Positions 1-7,323 of a stretch of 18,619 nt of DNA are shown one piece after another (positions within the stretch are counted from its first letter, which is position 1; each line of letters opens with the position of its first letter). Both the position numbers and the translations under genes were made by a program. The notes under the pieces were generated by a model, which had not been told where the DNA came from, searched no databases, and worked only from the letters and a program-made list of their open reading frames with translations. This DNA is from Luminiphilus sp. (GTDB lineage Bacteria; Pseudomonadota; Gammaproteobacteria; Pseudomonadales; Halieaceae), in NCBI GenBank assembly GCA_029251065.1, contig JAQXEB010000186.1, forward strand, positions 1 through 18,619. The letters run 5' to 3'.

Positions 1-1
1 G

Positions 2-1231
2 TTTAAGGAGCTTCGTCGGCTCTTAAAAGTCGTTCGTCAATACGATCGTGTTTGGCAAACGACTCCGATTATCGAAAATCGGTTAAAGGCCCTGTTTTAC
101 TTCACCCTGACCAGTGGTCGACTCTTTGGAAAACCCCTGAAGACCTCTGCGTTGTCAGCCATGCAAATGACGGCTGCCCCCAATGCTTCAAAACTGTTCT
201 TGGGCGTCGCGAAGTTATTGAACAGTAAGTTTTTAGACGGGCGGCTTCATTTCCAGGCGCTGGGGACTAATTTTCGCGTGTGGTCCGACGGTATTGTGAG
301 TCCGTTGTTCGAGGAGTTGAGCTCGACCGCTGAGCTTATATCGTTAGAGTATGACGATTATGAAGGGCGACAGCGCCTAATGAACGATGCAGATTGGGTA
401 GCGCGCTTCCGCAAGGAGTGGCGTCACGGCCGCGCAGGTGGAGATTTTGCCAGTTGGAAGGCCAAGCGCGGAATGCCTGACAGTCTCGTTATTCGTGAGC
501 CGGAGAAGCTGATCTTCGACGGGGCTCCCTGTTCCGAGTGGGACGGAGAGAGCTTCGCAGAGGTCATGGCGCGAGCGCAGCGATTTAAGTCTGGCGATAC
601 GGGTGCTGCACGGTCTGAAGATGAGCGAGCATGCTTCGATCGAATAGTGCTTGAGTTACGCGACGATGCCGATTTCGCGTTACATATGCTGCGTACCTAT
701 GACAAAGGGTTTCGGTTTTATGCAGACGTTGCCAATGCTGGAAATAACGCAACACTAGAATTTCTTTTGCACGAAAATACGCTCCCTGGCTTCAACGATT
801 CAGGTGCGCACATTACCAATATGGCATTTTTCGACAGTAACTTAATGTCGTTAAAACTCGCGAAAGAGCAAGGGGAGGGCGTGGTCGCACAGGTGGTACG
901 CCGCCTAACCAAAGATCCCGCTGAAGTCTTTGGAATTGATGCTGGAACGCTTGAAATTGGTGCACGGGCGGACATGGTGATTATTAATCCAGATGCGCTC
1001 GATGGCTGGGAGCCTGACCAGACTCGTGTTTTGGAGTACCGAGAAATTTTCGAGCATCAGCAAATGGTGAATCGCCCTGAGGGTATCGTAGAGTCCGTTT
1101 ATGTGGCCGGGCAGCAGGCATGGGATGGCCTCTTGGGCGCCACCAACGCGCTGGGCCAACAACCGTTAGGCCGGTACCTTTTAAGCGGCGAGACGGTTGC
1201 GGAGCGTACTACGGTTCAAAACGCGGCGTAA
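2..1231 (+). CDS. Amidohydrolase, N-acyl-D-amino-acid deacylase type (5' partial)
   Basis: The reading frame is open from base 2, so the gene begins outside the window. About 409 residues are visible, and the family is usually about 550-590 residues, so the N-terminal part with the first metal-binding His-x-His motif is probably missing. The C-terminal half is typical of amidohydrolase family 3 (D-aminoacylase-like). It has a GFNDSGAHITNM segment whose Asp (bases 797-799) matches the conserved metal/catalytic Asp of the family. It is followed by a helix of the RRLTKDPAEVFGI type and the closing EIGARADMVIINPDAL strand of the small beta domain. Such enzymes hydrolyse N-acyl-D-amino acids or related cyclic amides in the cytoplasm; the substrate cannot be told from sequence. 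Internal TTG/ATG codons near 152-170 are not likely starts because the frame continues upstream with protein-like sequence. The tRNA gene follows 63 bases after the stop. Confidence 0.8.
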   Translation, partial: FKELRRLLKVVRQYDRVWQTTPIIENRLKALFYFTLTSGRLFGKPLKTSALSAMQMTAAPNASKLFLGVAKLLNSKFLDGRLHFQALGTNFRVWSDGIVSPLFEELSSTAELISLEYDDYEGRQRLMNDADWVARFRKEWRHGRAGGDFASWKAKRGMPDSLVIREPEKLIFDGAPCSEWDGESFAEVMARAQRFKSGDTGAARSEDERACFDRIVLELRDDADFALHMLRTYDKGFRFYADVANAGNNATLEFLLHENTLPGFNDSGAHITNMAFFDSNLMSLKLAKEQGEGVVAQVVRRLTKDPAEVFGIDAGTLEIGARADMVIINPDALDGWEPDQTRVLEYREIFEHQQMVNRPEGIVESVYVAGQQAWDGLLGATNALGQQPLGRYLLSGETVAERTTVQNAA

Positions 1232-1251
1232 CTTGACTCTGAGAGGAGAAT

Positions 1252-1268
1252 ATCCGTCCAAGACGGAT
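1252..1268 (+). other. Short perfect hairpin between amidohydrolase and tRNA
   Basis: ATCCGTC and GACGGAT form a perfect 7-bp stem with a CAA loop. There is no following T-run on either strand, so it is not a standard intrinsic terminator. It could be an end-of-message structure for the upstream gene or part of the tRNA 5' leader. I see no clear separate promoter for the tRNA. Confidence 0.35.
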
Positions 1269-1294
1269 GACCTGTGTGTTAGAGTACGCGCCAC

Positions 1295-1382
1295 GGAGAG
1301 GTGGCCGAGTGGTCGAAGGCGCACGCCTGGAAAGTGTGTATACGGCAACGTATCGAGGGTTCGAATCCCTCCCCCTCCGCCA
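1295..1382 (+). tRNA. tRNA-Ser (anticodon GGA)
   Basis: This is a full class II tRNA with an encoded CCA end (1380-1382) and discriminator G. The acceptor 5' strand is GGAGAGG (1295-1301) and the 3' strand is CCCCTCC (1372-1378). The D stem is GCC/GGC. The anticodon stem is CACGC/GTGTG with loop CTGGAAA, and the anticodon GGA is at 1329-1331, reading UCC and UCU. The long variable arm has a TACG/CGTA stem, and the T arm is GAGGG-TTCGAAT-CCCTC. The body closely matches the Escherichia coli tRNA-Ser(GGA) as I remember it. One acceptor pair (5:68) is A-C, a mismatch. Confidence 0.96.
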
Positions 1383-1400
1383 CATCCTTTTAACGGTCAT

Positions 1401-1420
1401 GCGACAGACCTGCGTGTCGC
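1401..1420 (+). other. Hairpin in tRNA 3' trailer
   Basis: GCGACA and TGTCGC form a 6-bp stem with an 8-base loop, 18 bases after the tRNA CCA. No T-run follows, so this may be a processing or trailer structure rather than an intrinsic terminator. Confidence 0.3.
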
Positions 1421-1429
1421 TCACTGTGT

Positions 1430-1450
1430 AACCCAGAACCCAGAACCCAG
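1430..1450. repeat. Tandem repeat, three copies of AACCCAG
   Basis: Three exact head-to-tail copies of the 7-mer AACCCAG lie between the tRNA and the GST gene. They are non-coding as far as I can see. This looks like a simple slippage repeat. Confidence 0.8.
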
Positions 1451-1571
1451 GCTGAGGTCGAGTTGACCGTGTTCCTGCGAAGCGCTTGGTCTGCCTTGGG
1501 TCCGGTCAAGCAGGGCATGCCCTTCAAATAATGTTACCGTCACCGCTCGTGCAGCATAAAGGTATTGGCAC

Positions 1572-2522
1572 ATGCGACTGAAGCCCGTTTATGCAACTGA
1601 CCCGGAGTTGGTGGATAAGCCATTGACCGACGTCCCGTCTCCCTGGGCGCCAAAAAAAGGTATTCATCTCTACCACTTCCCGCTGTCGCTGGACTCTCAA
1701 AAAGTAAGGCAGGGTCTAGAGGAGATGGGTATTGATTGGCAGTCGCACGTCATTTTGCTGCCGGCTCAGCAGCAATTCTCCCCAAGCTACGCGCGCATAA
1801 ACTCACGGTGTGTTGTGCCCACTCTTGTTATCGACGGGAGAGTCACGACCGATACGGTCAACATACTTACGCACCTTGCCGATCGGTTTGGTGTCGCAAA
1901 AAACTGCTTCAATACCCGTGAGCATGAAAAAGAAGACGTCAGCTATTGGGTTGATAAGGCGGCGTCTTTATTTATCGAAGCACTGACGTACGGCGATATC
2001 GACGGCGTTAAGAAGCCCTTTCCATTAGGAAATGTCTCCGAGCATGGTCGATACCATCAAAATAAAATTGCGCTTCTTTCAAGGCTCATCGTGAAGTATC
2101 AACACGATGAAACGCTCAAGCTTGCCTACGAAAAGAAGCGGGCGGTGATCGAGGCAACTCAAAAGGCAATTGTCACGTCCAGTCAACTTGCTGCAATTGT
2201 TGAATCTACGAAAGCGGAACTTCGTGATCTTGAGCGACAGTTAAGTGAGGGGCCCTTCGATTCTGGAGGATGGCTCGCAAGCGACGCATTGAGCCTTGCC
2301 GATATTCAATGGGGCGTGGTTCTCTATCGGCTTCGCTGGTTGGGGCTTGAGGCTTTGTTGTGGGAAGGCGAGTCAAGAATTACATCGTACGCGGACAGGG
2401 TCATTGCCCGAGAGTCTTTCCAAAATGGGGTTGTACAGTGGTCAAGAGTGGGCCGTAAGGTGATTCTTCCGATGCTGCAGCACCGACTGTCGTCTCTTTT
2501 TAAGCGAGATTCAGCGTTATGA
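1572..2522 (+). CDS. Glutathione S-transferase-like protein
   Basis: This 316-residue cytoplasmic protein has an N-terminal thioredoxin-like GST domain. From about residue 31 it reads IHLYHFPLSLDSQKVR, the first strand and helix with the glutathione-site Ser region. It is followed by VVPTLVIDG with the cis-Pro that binds glutathione, then a DTVNILTHLADRFG helix. A long helical C-terminal domain ends with SLADIQWGVVLYRLRWLGL. The overall length and the FSPSYARINSRCVVPTL pattern recall, from memory, the LinD/PcpC reductive-dehalogenase branch of GSTs. However, the position of the redox Cys of that branch appears to be Asp41 here, with Ser39 and Ser42 kept, so dehalogenation should not be assumed. 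ATG at 1572 is preceded by AAAGG (1558-1562), a modest ribosome site. The gene seems monocistronic, and the substrate is unknown. Confidence 0.8.
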   Translation: MRLKPVYATDPELVDKPLTDVPSPWAPKKGIHLYHFPLSLDSQKVRQGLEEMGIDWQSHVILLPAQQQFSPSYARINSRCVVPTLVIDGRVTTDTVNILTHLADRFGVAKNCFNTREHEKEDVSYWVDKAASLFIEALTYGDIDGVKKPFPLGNVSEHGRYHQNKIALLSRLIVKYQHDETLKLAYEKKRAVIEATQKAIVTSSQLAAIVESTKAELRDLERQLSEGPFDSGGWLASDALSLADIQWGVVLYRLRWLGLEALLWEGESRITSYADRVIARESFQNGVVQWSRVGRKVILPMLQHRLSSLFKRDSAL

Positions 2523-2989
2523 CTCCGGGCGCTCTACAGTAAAGCAGATTTGTCGAACTCAGTAACAGGAACCCAGCCCGAGAGTCGAATCACACTGCGT
2601 GCTCACAGCACCGGCCCACTGGTTCAGTTGGCCCGCAAGTGTTTCATGCACTGTGACGTTAGCTAGCAAGCAAATCCCTAAAAAAGTCACGCCGCTCAAA
2701 ATGAACAGCAGTCTTTTGAAAACTGTATTGCGCATTATCGAACCTTATTTTTTTTATGCGATGGCCCATTGAACCCTAGCTTGTCGCATCGAGCAAACTT
2801 AAATTTTCTATGGCAGCGGATGTCCCCGCAGTGGTGCAGTAAACGGTGCGCCGATGGACGGGTTAACGACGATGAATCAGCAATCAACGGTGCTTTTGAG
2901 CGTCGCAGTCTGGGTCTATTTCCGCTCAGCGTCAGGTGGGTAGCCTACGGTGCGTTACGGGGGCATCCTGTGCGTCGTCAATCTCTGCG
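2523..2989. other. Gap without a convincing gene
   Basis: There are 467 bases between the convergent 3' ends of the GST gene and the Lrp-type gene. I see no intact gene, RNA gene or clear intrinsic terminator. There is a small 5-bp hairpin, GTGCT-CAC-AGCAC, at 2599-2611, and a T8 run near 2749-2756 without a preceding stem. A short frame starting at 2854 or 2872 and ending at 2943 encodes a hydrophobic peptide (MNQQSTVLLSVAVWVYF) that resembles the start of a transporter. It shifts frame after about 20 codons and is treated as a possible remnant in the findings. Confidence 0.6.
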
Positions 2990-3448
2990 TTATAGCCGAT
3001 CGAGCGGCAGTTGCGTTGAGGACTTAATGCATTCCATTGAAAATCCTGCACTGACGTCTGCGAATTCAGCAACCTTGATCAATCGTTTATAAATGTCGTC
3101 ATATTCAGAAACATCTCCGGCAACAAGCTTGAGCAAATAGTCGACATCGCCCGCCATACGATGAATTTCTACAATTTCAGGGATCTGGCGAACGCCTTCA
3201 GAGAATTGGTTGAGCCATGCTTCGTCATGCTGAGATGTTTTGATCATCACGAAAGCAGTCATCTTTAGGTTTAATGCCTTTTGGTTTAGAAGCGCCACGC
3301 GCTTATCTATAAATCCGGCATCCTCGAGTTTCTTGATGCGCCGCCAGCAGGGTGTTTGAGAAACACCTGCGCGATCGGCAATCTCCGAAATGGAGCCTGA
3401 GGCGTCTTCCTGCAATGCTTGAAGAATTTTTCGATCTATTGAGTCCAA
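2990..3448 (-). CDS. Lrp/AsnC family transcriptional regulator
   Basis: This 152-residue protein has the usual family length. Residues 1-60 form the winged helix-turn-helix (MDSIDRKILQALQEDASGSISEIADRAGVSQTPCWRRIKKLEDAGFI). Residues of about 65-145 form the RAM effector-binding and oligomerisation domain, including the EIVEIHRMAGDVDYLLKLVAGD segment. Family members bind amino acids or related small molecules and form dimers to octamers that wrap DNA; the ligand here cannot be told. The start is TTG at 3448, chosen because TGAGG (3456-3460) lies 7 bases upstream and the MDSIDRKIL start is canonical. The gene is divergent from the DUF6356 gene. A Lrp-box-like palindrome overlaps the predicted -10, which suggests negative autoregulation. 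Confidence 0.93.
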   Translation of the reverse strand: MDSIDRKILQALQEDASGSISEIADRAGVSQTPCWRRIKKLEDAGFIDKRVALLNQKALNLKMTAFVMIKTSQHDEAWLNQFSEGVRQIPEIVEIHRMAGDVDYLLKLVAGDVSEYDDIYKRLIKVAEFADVSAGFSMECIKSSTQLPLDRL

Positions 3449-3472
3449 TTTTTAGCCTCATCACGTCATAAG

Positions 3473-3487
3473 TAGAAATAAATTCTA
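3473..3487. promoter_or_regulatory. Lrp-box-like operator
   Basis: This 15-bp site has TAGAA/TTCTA inverted arms around ATAAA. Compared with the E. coli Lrp consensus YAGHAWATTWTDCTR, 12 of 15 positions fit by my count, and the three misses are in the centre. It lies in an AT-rich divergent region that also contains GATTT-T-AAATC at 3496-3506. It covers the predicted -10 and start point of the adjacent regulator gene, so binding there would be expected to repress it. Confidence 0.55.
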
Positions 3488-3509
3488 TTTTATCTGATTT
3501 TAAATCCAA
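3482..3509 (-). promoter_or_regulatory. Predicted sigma70-type promoter of the Lrp-type gene
   Basis: On the minus strand TTGGAT (3504-3509) and TAGAAT (3482-3487) are separated by 16 bases. The -10 matches five of six consensus bases and the -35 matches three. Transcription would start near 3475, leaving a leader of about 26 bases to the TTG start. Confidence 0.45.
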
Positions 3510-3550
3510 AATTTAGAAAATAAATGCGTTAGATTATTGATATCGTTTCA

Positions 3551-3564
3551 CCTCCAATAGGAGG
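3551..3564 (+). promoter_or_regulatory. Shine-Dalgarno in a small hairpin (DUF6356 gene)
   Basis: CCTCC (3551-3555) and GGAGG (3560-3564) pair perfectly around AATA. The second arm is the core of the very strong ribosome site AGGAGGGG in front of the ATG at 3569. Folding would mask the ribosome site. The stem is only 5 bp, so the effect may be mild. Confidence 0.45.
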
Positions 3565-3568
3565 GGCT

Positions 3569-3826
3569 ATGATCAATCGATTATTCACGTCACATCCCGA
3601 GTCTGTCGGTGAAACCTACCTTGAGCATATGAGCAGTGCGTCCTCCTTTGGCGTGCACTTAATGCTTGCTGGGCTTGCATGCACCGTTCATGCGATTTTG
3701 CCTTTTCTCTTCAAGACCACGGGACGCTCCGCGATTGCAGACCTTCACGAAAAAATGGTGACGCATCGACAGCGAGGTGACCGTATCGGCGTTCCCGCGG
3801 AACGGGCACCGTCTCAAAGTCAGTAA
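3569..3826 (+). CDS. DUF6356 family small membrane protein
   Basis: The product is an 85-residue protein. Its pattern RLFTSHPESVGETYLEHMSSASSFGVHLMLAGLACTVHAILPFLFKTTGRSAI is that of the DUF6356 family, often labelled capsule biosynthesis protein without good evidence. Residues of about 28-50 form one hydrophobic, His-containing segment that could span the inner membrane. The C-terminus is charged and likely cytoplasmic. The function is unknown. The ATG at 3569 has an AGGAGG ribosome site 4 bases upstream. It is divergent from the Lrp-type gene with about 120 bases shared, so the regulator may also act on it; that is inference only. Confidence 0.8.
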   Translation: MINRLFTSHPESVGETYLEHMSSASSFGVHLMLAGLACTVHAILPFLFKTTGRSAIADLHEKMVTHRQRGDRIGVPAERAPSQSQ

Positions 3827-3993
3827 GTCTGGGCGGAGGGGGAGTGCTGCGAGTGTGTATGTGGCGGGCTAAAGCCAACCGAAAATAGCGCACACTTCAG
3901 GGCTGATATTCCACTCGCTTGCGCTTGGTAATCCAGCGTCCACCTTGCGACACAGTGGACCTCAGAAGCCCCTTCATAATTCAAAGCCGGTGC

Positions 3994-4021
3994 TTGTCAA
4001 AGGCACTACGAGTGATAGTCT
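3994..4021 (+). promoter_or_regulatory. Possible promoter of the BNR-repeat protein gene
   Basis: TTGTCA (3994-3999) and TAGTCT (4016-4021) are 16 bases apart. The -35 matches five of six consensus bases, but the -10 is weak (three of six). The ATG at 4051 lies 29 bases further on. Confidence 0.25.
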
Positions 4022-4050
4022 TGGTGTCATCGATAGAGAGGGTTTTGACT

Positions 4051-7000
4051 ATGCATCGACTGCTTACATTGGCGGTAATCGCGCTAACTGCATTCTCACA
4101 GACTGTTCAAGCCAAGGGGGAAGATGGCCTTGATTTGAGCGGTCTCAAGTGGCGAAATCTAGGGCCGGCTTTCATGTCCGGTCGGATTTCGGATATTGAC
4201 TGGGATCCTGAAGATTCCAGTGTTTGGTATGTCGCCGCGGGTTCTGGTGGGGTGTGGAAAACTGAAAATGCGGGTGTTTCATGGACGCCTATTTTTGACA
4301 ATGAAGCCTCTTACTCGATAGGAAATGTGACTGTTGACCCCTCTAACCCATCTCGCGTTTGGGTGGGTACCGGAGAGGATGTGGGTGGCCGACACGTTGG
4401 GTTTGGTGACGGTATCTATCGATCCGACGATGGCGGAGCAACCTGGAGCAACATGGGGCTAAACGAGTCTCAGCACATCTCAACGATTTTAGTTCATCCC
4501 GACAATTCCGATGTTGTTTGGGCGGCGGTGCAAGGTCCGCTGTGGACGCCCGGGGGAGAGCGCGGTCTCTATAAGACCCGCGATGGTGGAACATCATGGC
4601 AGCGCGTTCTGGCAGAGGGTGAGTGGACCGGCGTCACAGACATCGTGCTTGATCCCAGTGATCCGGACACTTTGTATGCGGCCACGTGGCAGCACCACCG
4701 AACAGTAGCGGCCTATATGGGCGGGGGACCTGAGAGTGGAATCCACAAGTCATCCGACGGTGGCGAAACCTGGCAGCGACTTAAGAGCGGTTTGCCCTCA
4801 GGAAACATGGGGAAGATCGGACTGGCGATCTCACACCAGGACCCTGATGTGCTTTACGCTGCGATAGAGTTGAATCGTCGCGAGGGCGGCGTCTGGCGAT
4901 CCGATGACGCCGGTGCGAGTTGGGAAAAGGGCGCTGATGCAGTAGGCGGCGGTACCGGACCTCACTATTATCAGGAAATCTTCACGAGTCCGCATCATTT
5001 TGACTGGTTGTACCTTGTCGGACCTACGGTGCAAAAGTCGACAGATGGTGGAAAGACGTTTAGCTACATGGAGCACCCTAACCAGCACGGGGACATGCAC
5101 GCGATAGTCTTCGATCCTGCTGATCCAGATTACATCATGATGGGTACTGACGGTGGTGTTTACGAGAGCTTTGACCTTGGGTCAAAGTGGCGTTACATGG
5201 AAAACCTGCCGCTGACGCAATATTACAAACTGGCCTTAGATGACGCTGAGCCGTTTTATAATATTTACGGCGGCACCCAAGATAACAACACACAGGGTGG
5301 ACCTTCGCGCACGGACAACGTCAGTGGAATCCGAACGTCAGATTGGTTTGTTGTTCTTGGCGGCGATGGGCACCAGCCTGCGACCGAGCCGGGAAATCCA
5401 GATATCGTTTATGCGCAGTCACAGCAAGGAAATTTGACGCGCGTCGACAGGAGTACGGGCGAGACTGTTTATATTCAACCCCAGTCTGCGCCGTCAGAGG
5501 CACCCGAGCGCCATAATTGGGATTCGCCCATATTAGTCAGTCCGCACAAAGCGACTCGACTGTATTTTGCGTCTCAGCGCATTTGGAAGTCAGAAGATCG
5601 TGGCGACAGCTGGACCGCAGTTTCGGGCGATTTGACGCGCGATGAGGAGCGCTTCGCACTGCCTATCATGGGGAGCACCCAAAGTTGGGATTCGCCGTGG
5701 GATATGTACGCCATGTCCAATTACAACTCGATTACATCGCTCTCGGAGTCGCCACTCGAAGCGGGTTTGCTTTACGCGGGGACCGACGACGGATTAATTC
5801 ACGTGTCGCAGGACGATGGTGCGAACTGGCGAAAGATAGAAGTCGGATCACTTCCCGGTGTTCCTGACCGTGCGTTTGTCAATGATATACGCGCCGATTT
5901 GCACGATCCCGACACGGTCTATGTGGCGCTTGATAATCACAAATACGGCGACTTCTCACCTTATCTCTTAGTCAGTAAAAATCGAGGCCGCAGCTGGCGG
6001 ATGATCACCGAAGGTATCCCCGAACGGCATCTGGTGTGGCGTTTGGTGCAGGATCACAAGCGCGCGAGTCTTATGTTTGCTGCCACAGAATTCGGCGTTT
6101 ATGTGACCTTTGATACCGGCAAAAATTGGCAGACGTTAACGGGTGGTATGCCCACGATCTCGATTCGAGACATTCAGATTCAGACGCGTGAGGACGACCT
6201 CGTTGCTGCAAGTTTCGGGCGCGGTTTCTTTGTCCTTGATGATTATTCCGCATTACGTGACATTGAGACGGAATTCGCGAAGGACAGTGCCAATCTTTTC
6301 ACGCCACGAGACGCGTATTGGTACTTTGAACAGCGCCCCTTGGGTTATCGTCCAAAGGGGTCTCAGGGCGACTCCCTCTACGTCGCTGAGAACCCGCCAT
6401 TCGGTTCTGTCTTTACCTACTATCTTGCTGATAGCTTTAAGACACAGGAACAGCGAAGAAAAGCCTCTGAGAAAGAAGCCGTAGACGCGGGTAAAGCGGT
6501 TTCATTCCCAGGGTGGGCTGCCGTTGTTGCCGAGGCACGAGAGGAAAAGCCTGAGGTGTCATTACTCATCAAAGATGCCGACGGCAATATTTTACGCAAA
6601 GTGGCTGCATCGAATACGCCCGGCTTCAACCGTGTTGCCTGGGACCTTCGTCGTTCATATTCCGGACCCATAGAAACCGGCAATAATTGGCGGGGCGACC
6701 CTCCGAGTGGCTTCATGGTGATGCCGGGCACCTACGAGGCTGAGTTGGTGGTGGGTCACAACGGTGAGACACAGGTGTTGGCAGGTCCGGTTGGGTTTAA
6801 TGTGAAACGTCTGAGAACGGGTGCGTTGCCGAGTGCGCCGCTTGACGAGATCGAGCGGTTTAATACTGAACTTGACGAGCTCTACGGTCAGACGGCTGCT
6901 GCGCGTTACACGATTCGAGATGCGCGACAGCAGCTCGACCGTCTGACCACAATGCTTGCACGTATGTCGCGTCCATTGGCGTCGGGCAGTAGTCGTATTC

Positions 7001-7323
7001 ATGCGATACGCGCCGAATTGTTTGAGATTGAAGAGATTGTTTTCGGTCTCGATGTGCAGGACGACATTGGTGGTTACGGACCCATGAGTGTCAGCAGCTG
7101 GCTTGGACACGCGCGCAGAGGCGTCTCTAACTCAAGCTACGGCCCGACGGCCAGTCACCGGCAGAGCGTTGAGCACGCCGGATCGGTATTCGAGCCGGTA
7201 AAGGAACAGCTTAACGAGTTGGTGAATGTAGTCTTGCCGACGCTAACGCGCGAAATGCAGGCAGCAGGAGCACCTTGGACCGTTGGGCAGGGCATAGACG
7301 CTAATGCGTTGGAAAGGGACTAG
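4051..7323 (+). CDS. Secreted BNR/sortilin-like beta-propeller protein
   Basis: The product has 1090 residues. The frame is open further upstream (to 3919), but ATG at 4051 starts a clear Sec signal peptide (MHRLLTLAVIALTAFSQTVQA, cleavage likely after residue 21) and has GAGAGGG upstream. The mature part carries about eleven Asp-box motifs (S/T-x-D-x-G-x-x-W). Examples are TENAGVSW (71-78), SDDGGATW (125-132), TRDGGTSW, SSDGGETW, STDGGKTF, SEDRGDSW and SQDDGANW, spread over roughly residues 40-730. This fits one or two beta-propellers of the VPS10/sortilin-like type. Residues of about 835-905 look like a FlgD-type Ig domain, and about 931-975 are helical. Databases often call this family glycosyl hydrolase, but I see no catalytic residues that prove it. 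The protein is probably periplasmic or outside the cell. Its stop overlaps the stop of the convergent receptor gene. Confidence 0.85.
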   Translation: MHRLLTLAVIALTAFSQTVQAKGEDGLDLSGLKWRNLGPAFMSGRISDIDWDPEDSSVWYVAAGSGGVWKTENAGVSWTPIFDNEASYSIGNVTVDPSNPSRVWVGTGEDVGGRHVGFGDGIYRSDDGGATWSNMGLNESQHISTILVHPDNSDVVWAAVQGPLWTPGGERGLYKTRDGGTSWQRVLAEGEWTGVTDIVLDPSDPDTLYAATWQHHRTVAAYMGGGPESGIHKSSDGGETWQRLKSGLPSGNMGKIGLAISHQDPDVLYAAIELNRREGGVWRSDDAGASWEKGADAVGGGTGPHYYQEIFTSPHHFDWLYLVGPTVQKSTDGGKTFSYMEHPNQHGDMHAIVFDPADPDYIMMGTDGGVYESFDLGSKWRYMENLPLTQYYKLALDDAEPFYNIYGGTQDNNTQGGPSRTDNVSGIRTSDWFVVLGGDGHQPATEPGNPDIVYAQSQQGNLTRVDRSTGETVYIQPQSAPSEAPERHNWDSPILVSPHKATRLYFASQRIWKSEDRGDSWTAVSGDLTRDEERFALPIMGSTQSWDSPWDMYAMSNYNSITSLSESPLEAGLLYAGTDDGLIHVSQDDGANWRKIEVGSLPGVPDRAFVNDIRADLHDPDTVYVALDNHKYGDFSPYLLVSKNRGRSWRMITEGIPERHLVWRLVQDHKRASLMFAATEFGVYVTFDTGKNWQTLTGGMPTISIRDIQIQTREDDLVAASFGRGFFVLDDYSALRDIETEFAKDSANLFTPRDAYWYFEQRPLGYRPKGSQGDSLYVAENPPFGSVFTYYLADSFKTQEQRRKASEKEAVDAGKAVSFPGWAAVVAEAREEKPEVSLLIKDADGNILRKVAASNTPGFNRVAWDLRRSYSGPIETGNNWRGDPPSGFMVMPGTYEAELVVGHNGETQVLAGPVGFNVKRLRTGALPSAPLDEIERFNTELDELYGQTAAARYTIRDARQQLDRLTTMLARMSRPLASGSSRIHAIRAELFEIEEIVFGLDVQDDIGGYGPMSVSSWLGHARRGVSNSSYGPTASHRQSVEHAGSVFEPVKEQLNELVNVVLPTLTREMQAAGAPWTVGQGIDANALERD

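Noticed and set aside
1295..2989. Genomic island inserted at tRNA-Ser
   Set aside because: tRNA-Ser is a common integration site, but no integrase gene or duplicated tRNA 3' end was seen within the window.
2769..3092. Open frame of 107 codons on the plus strand
   Set aside because: It overlaps the 3' end of the Lrp-type gene on the other strand, has no ribosome site and low-complexity composition that is not protein-like apart from the small segment described in the findings.
3919..4050. Upstream extension of the BNR-protein gene
   Set aside because: The extra 44 residues are not protein-like, and the ATG at 4051 starts a good signal peptide with a ribosome site.
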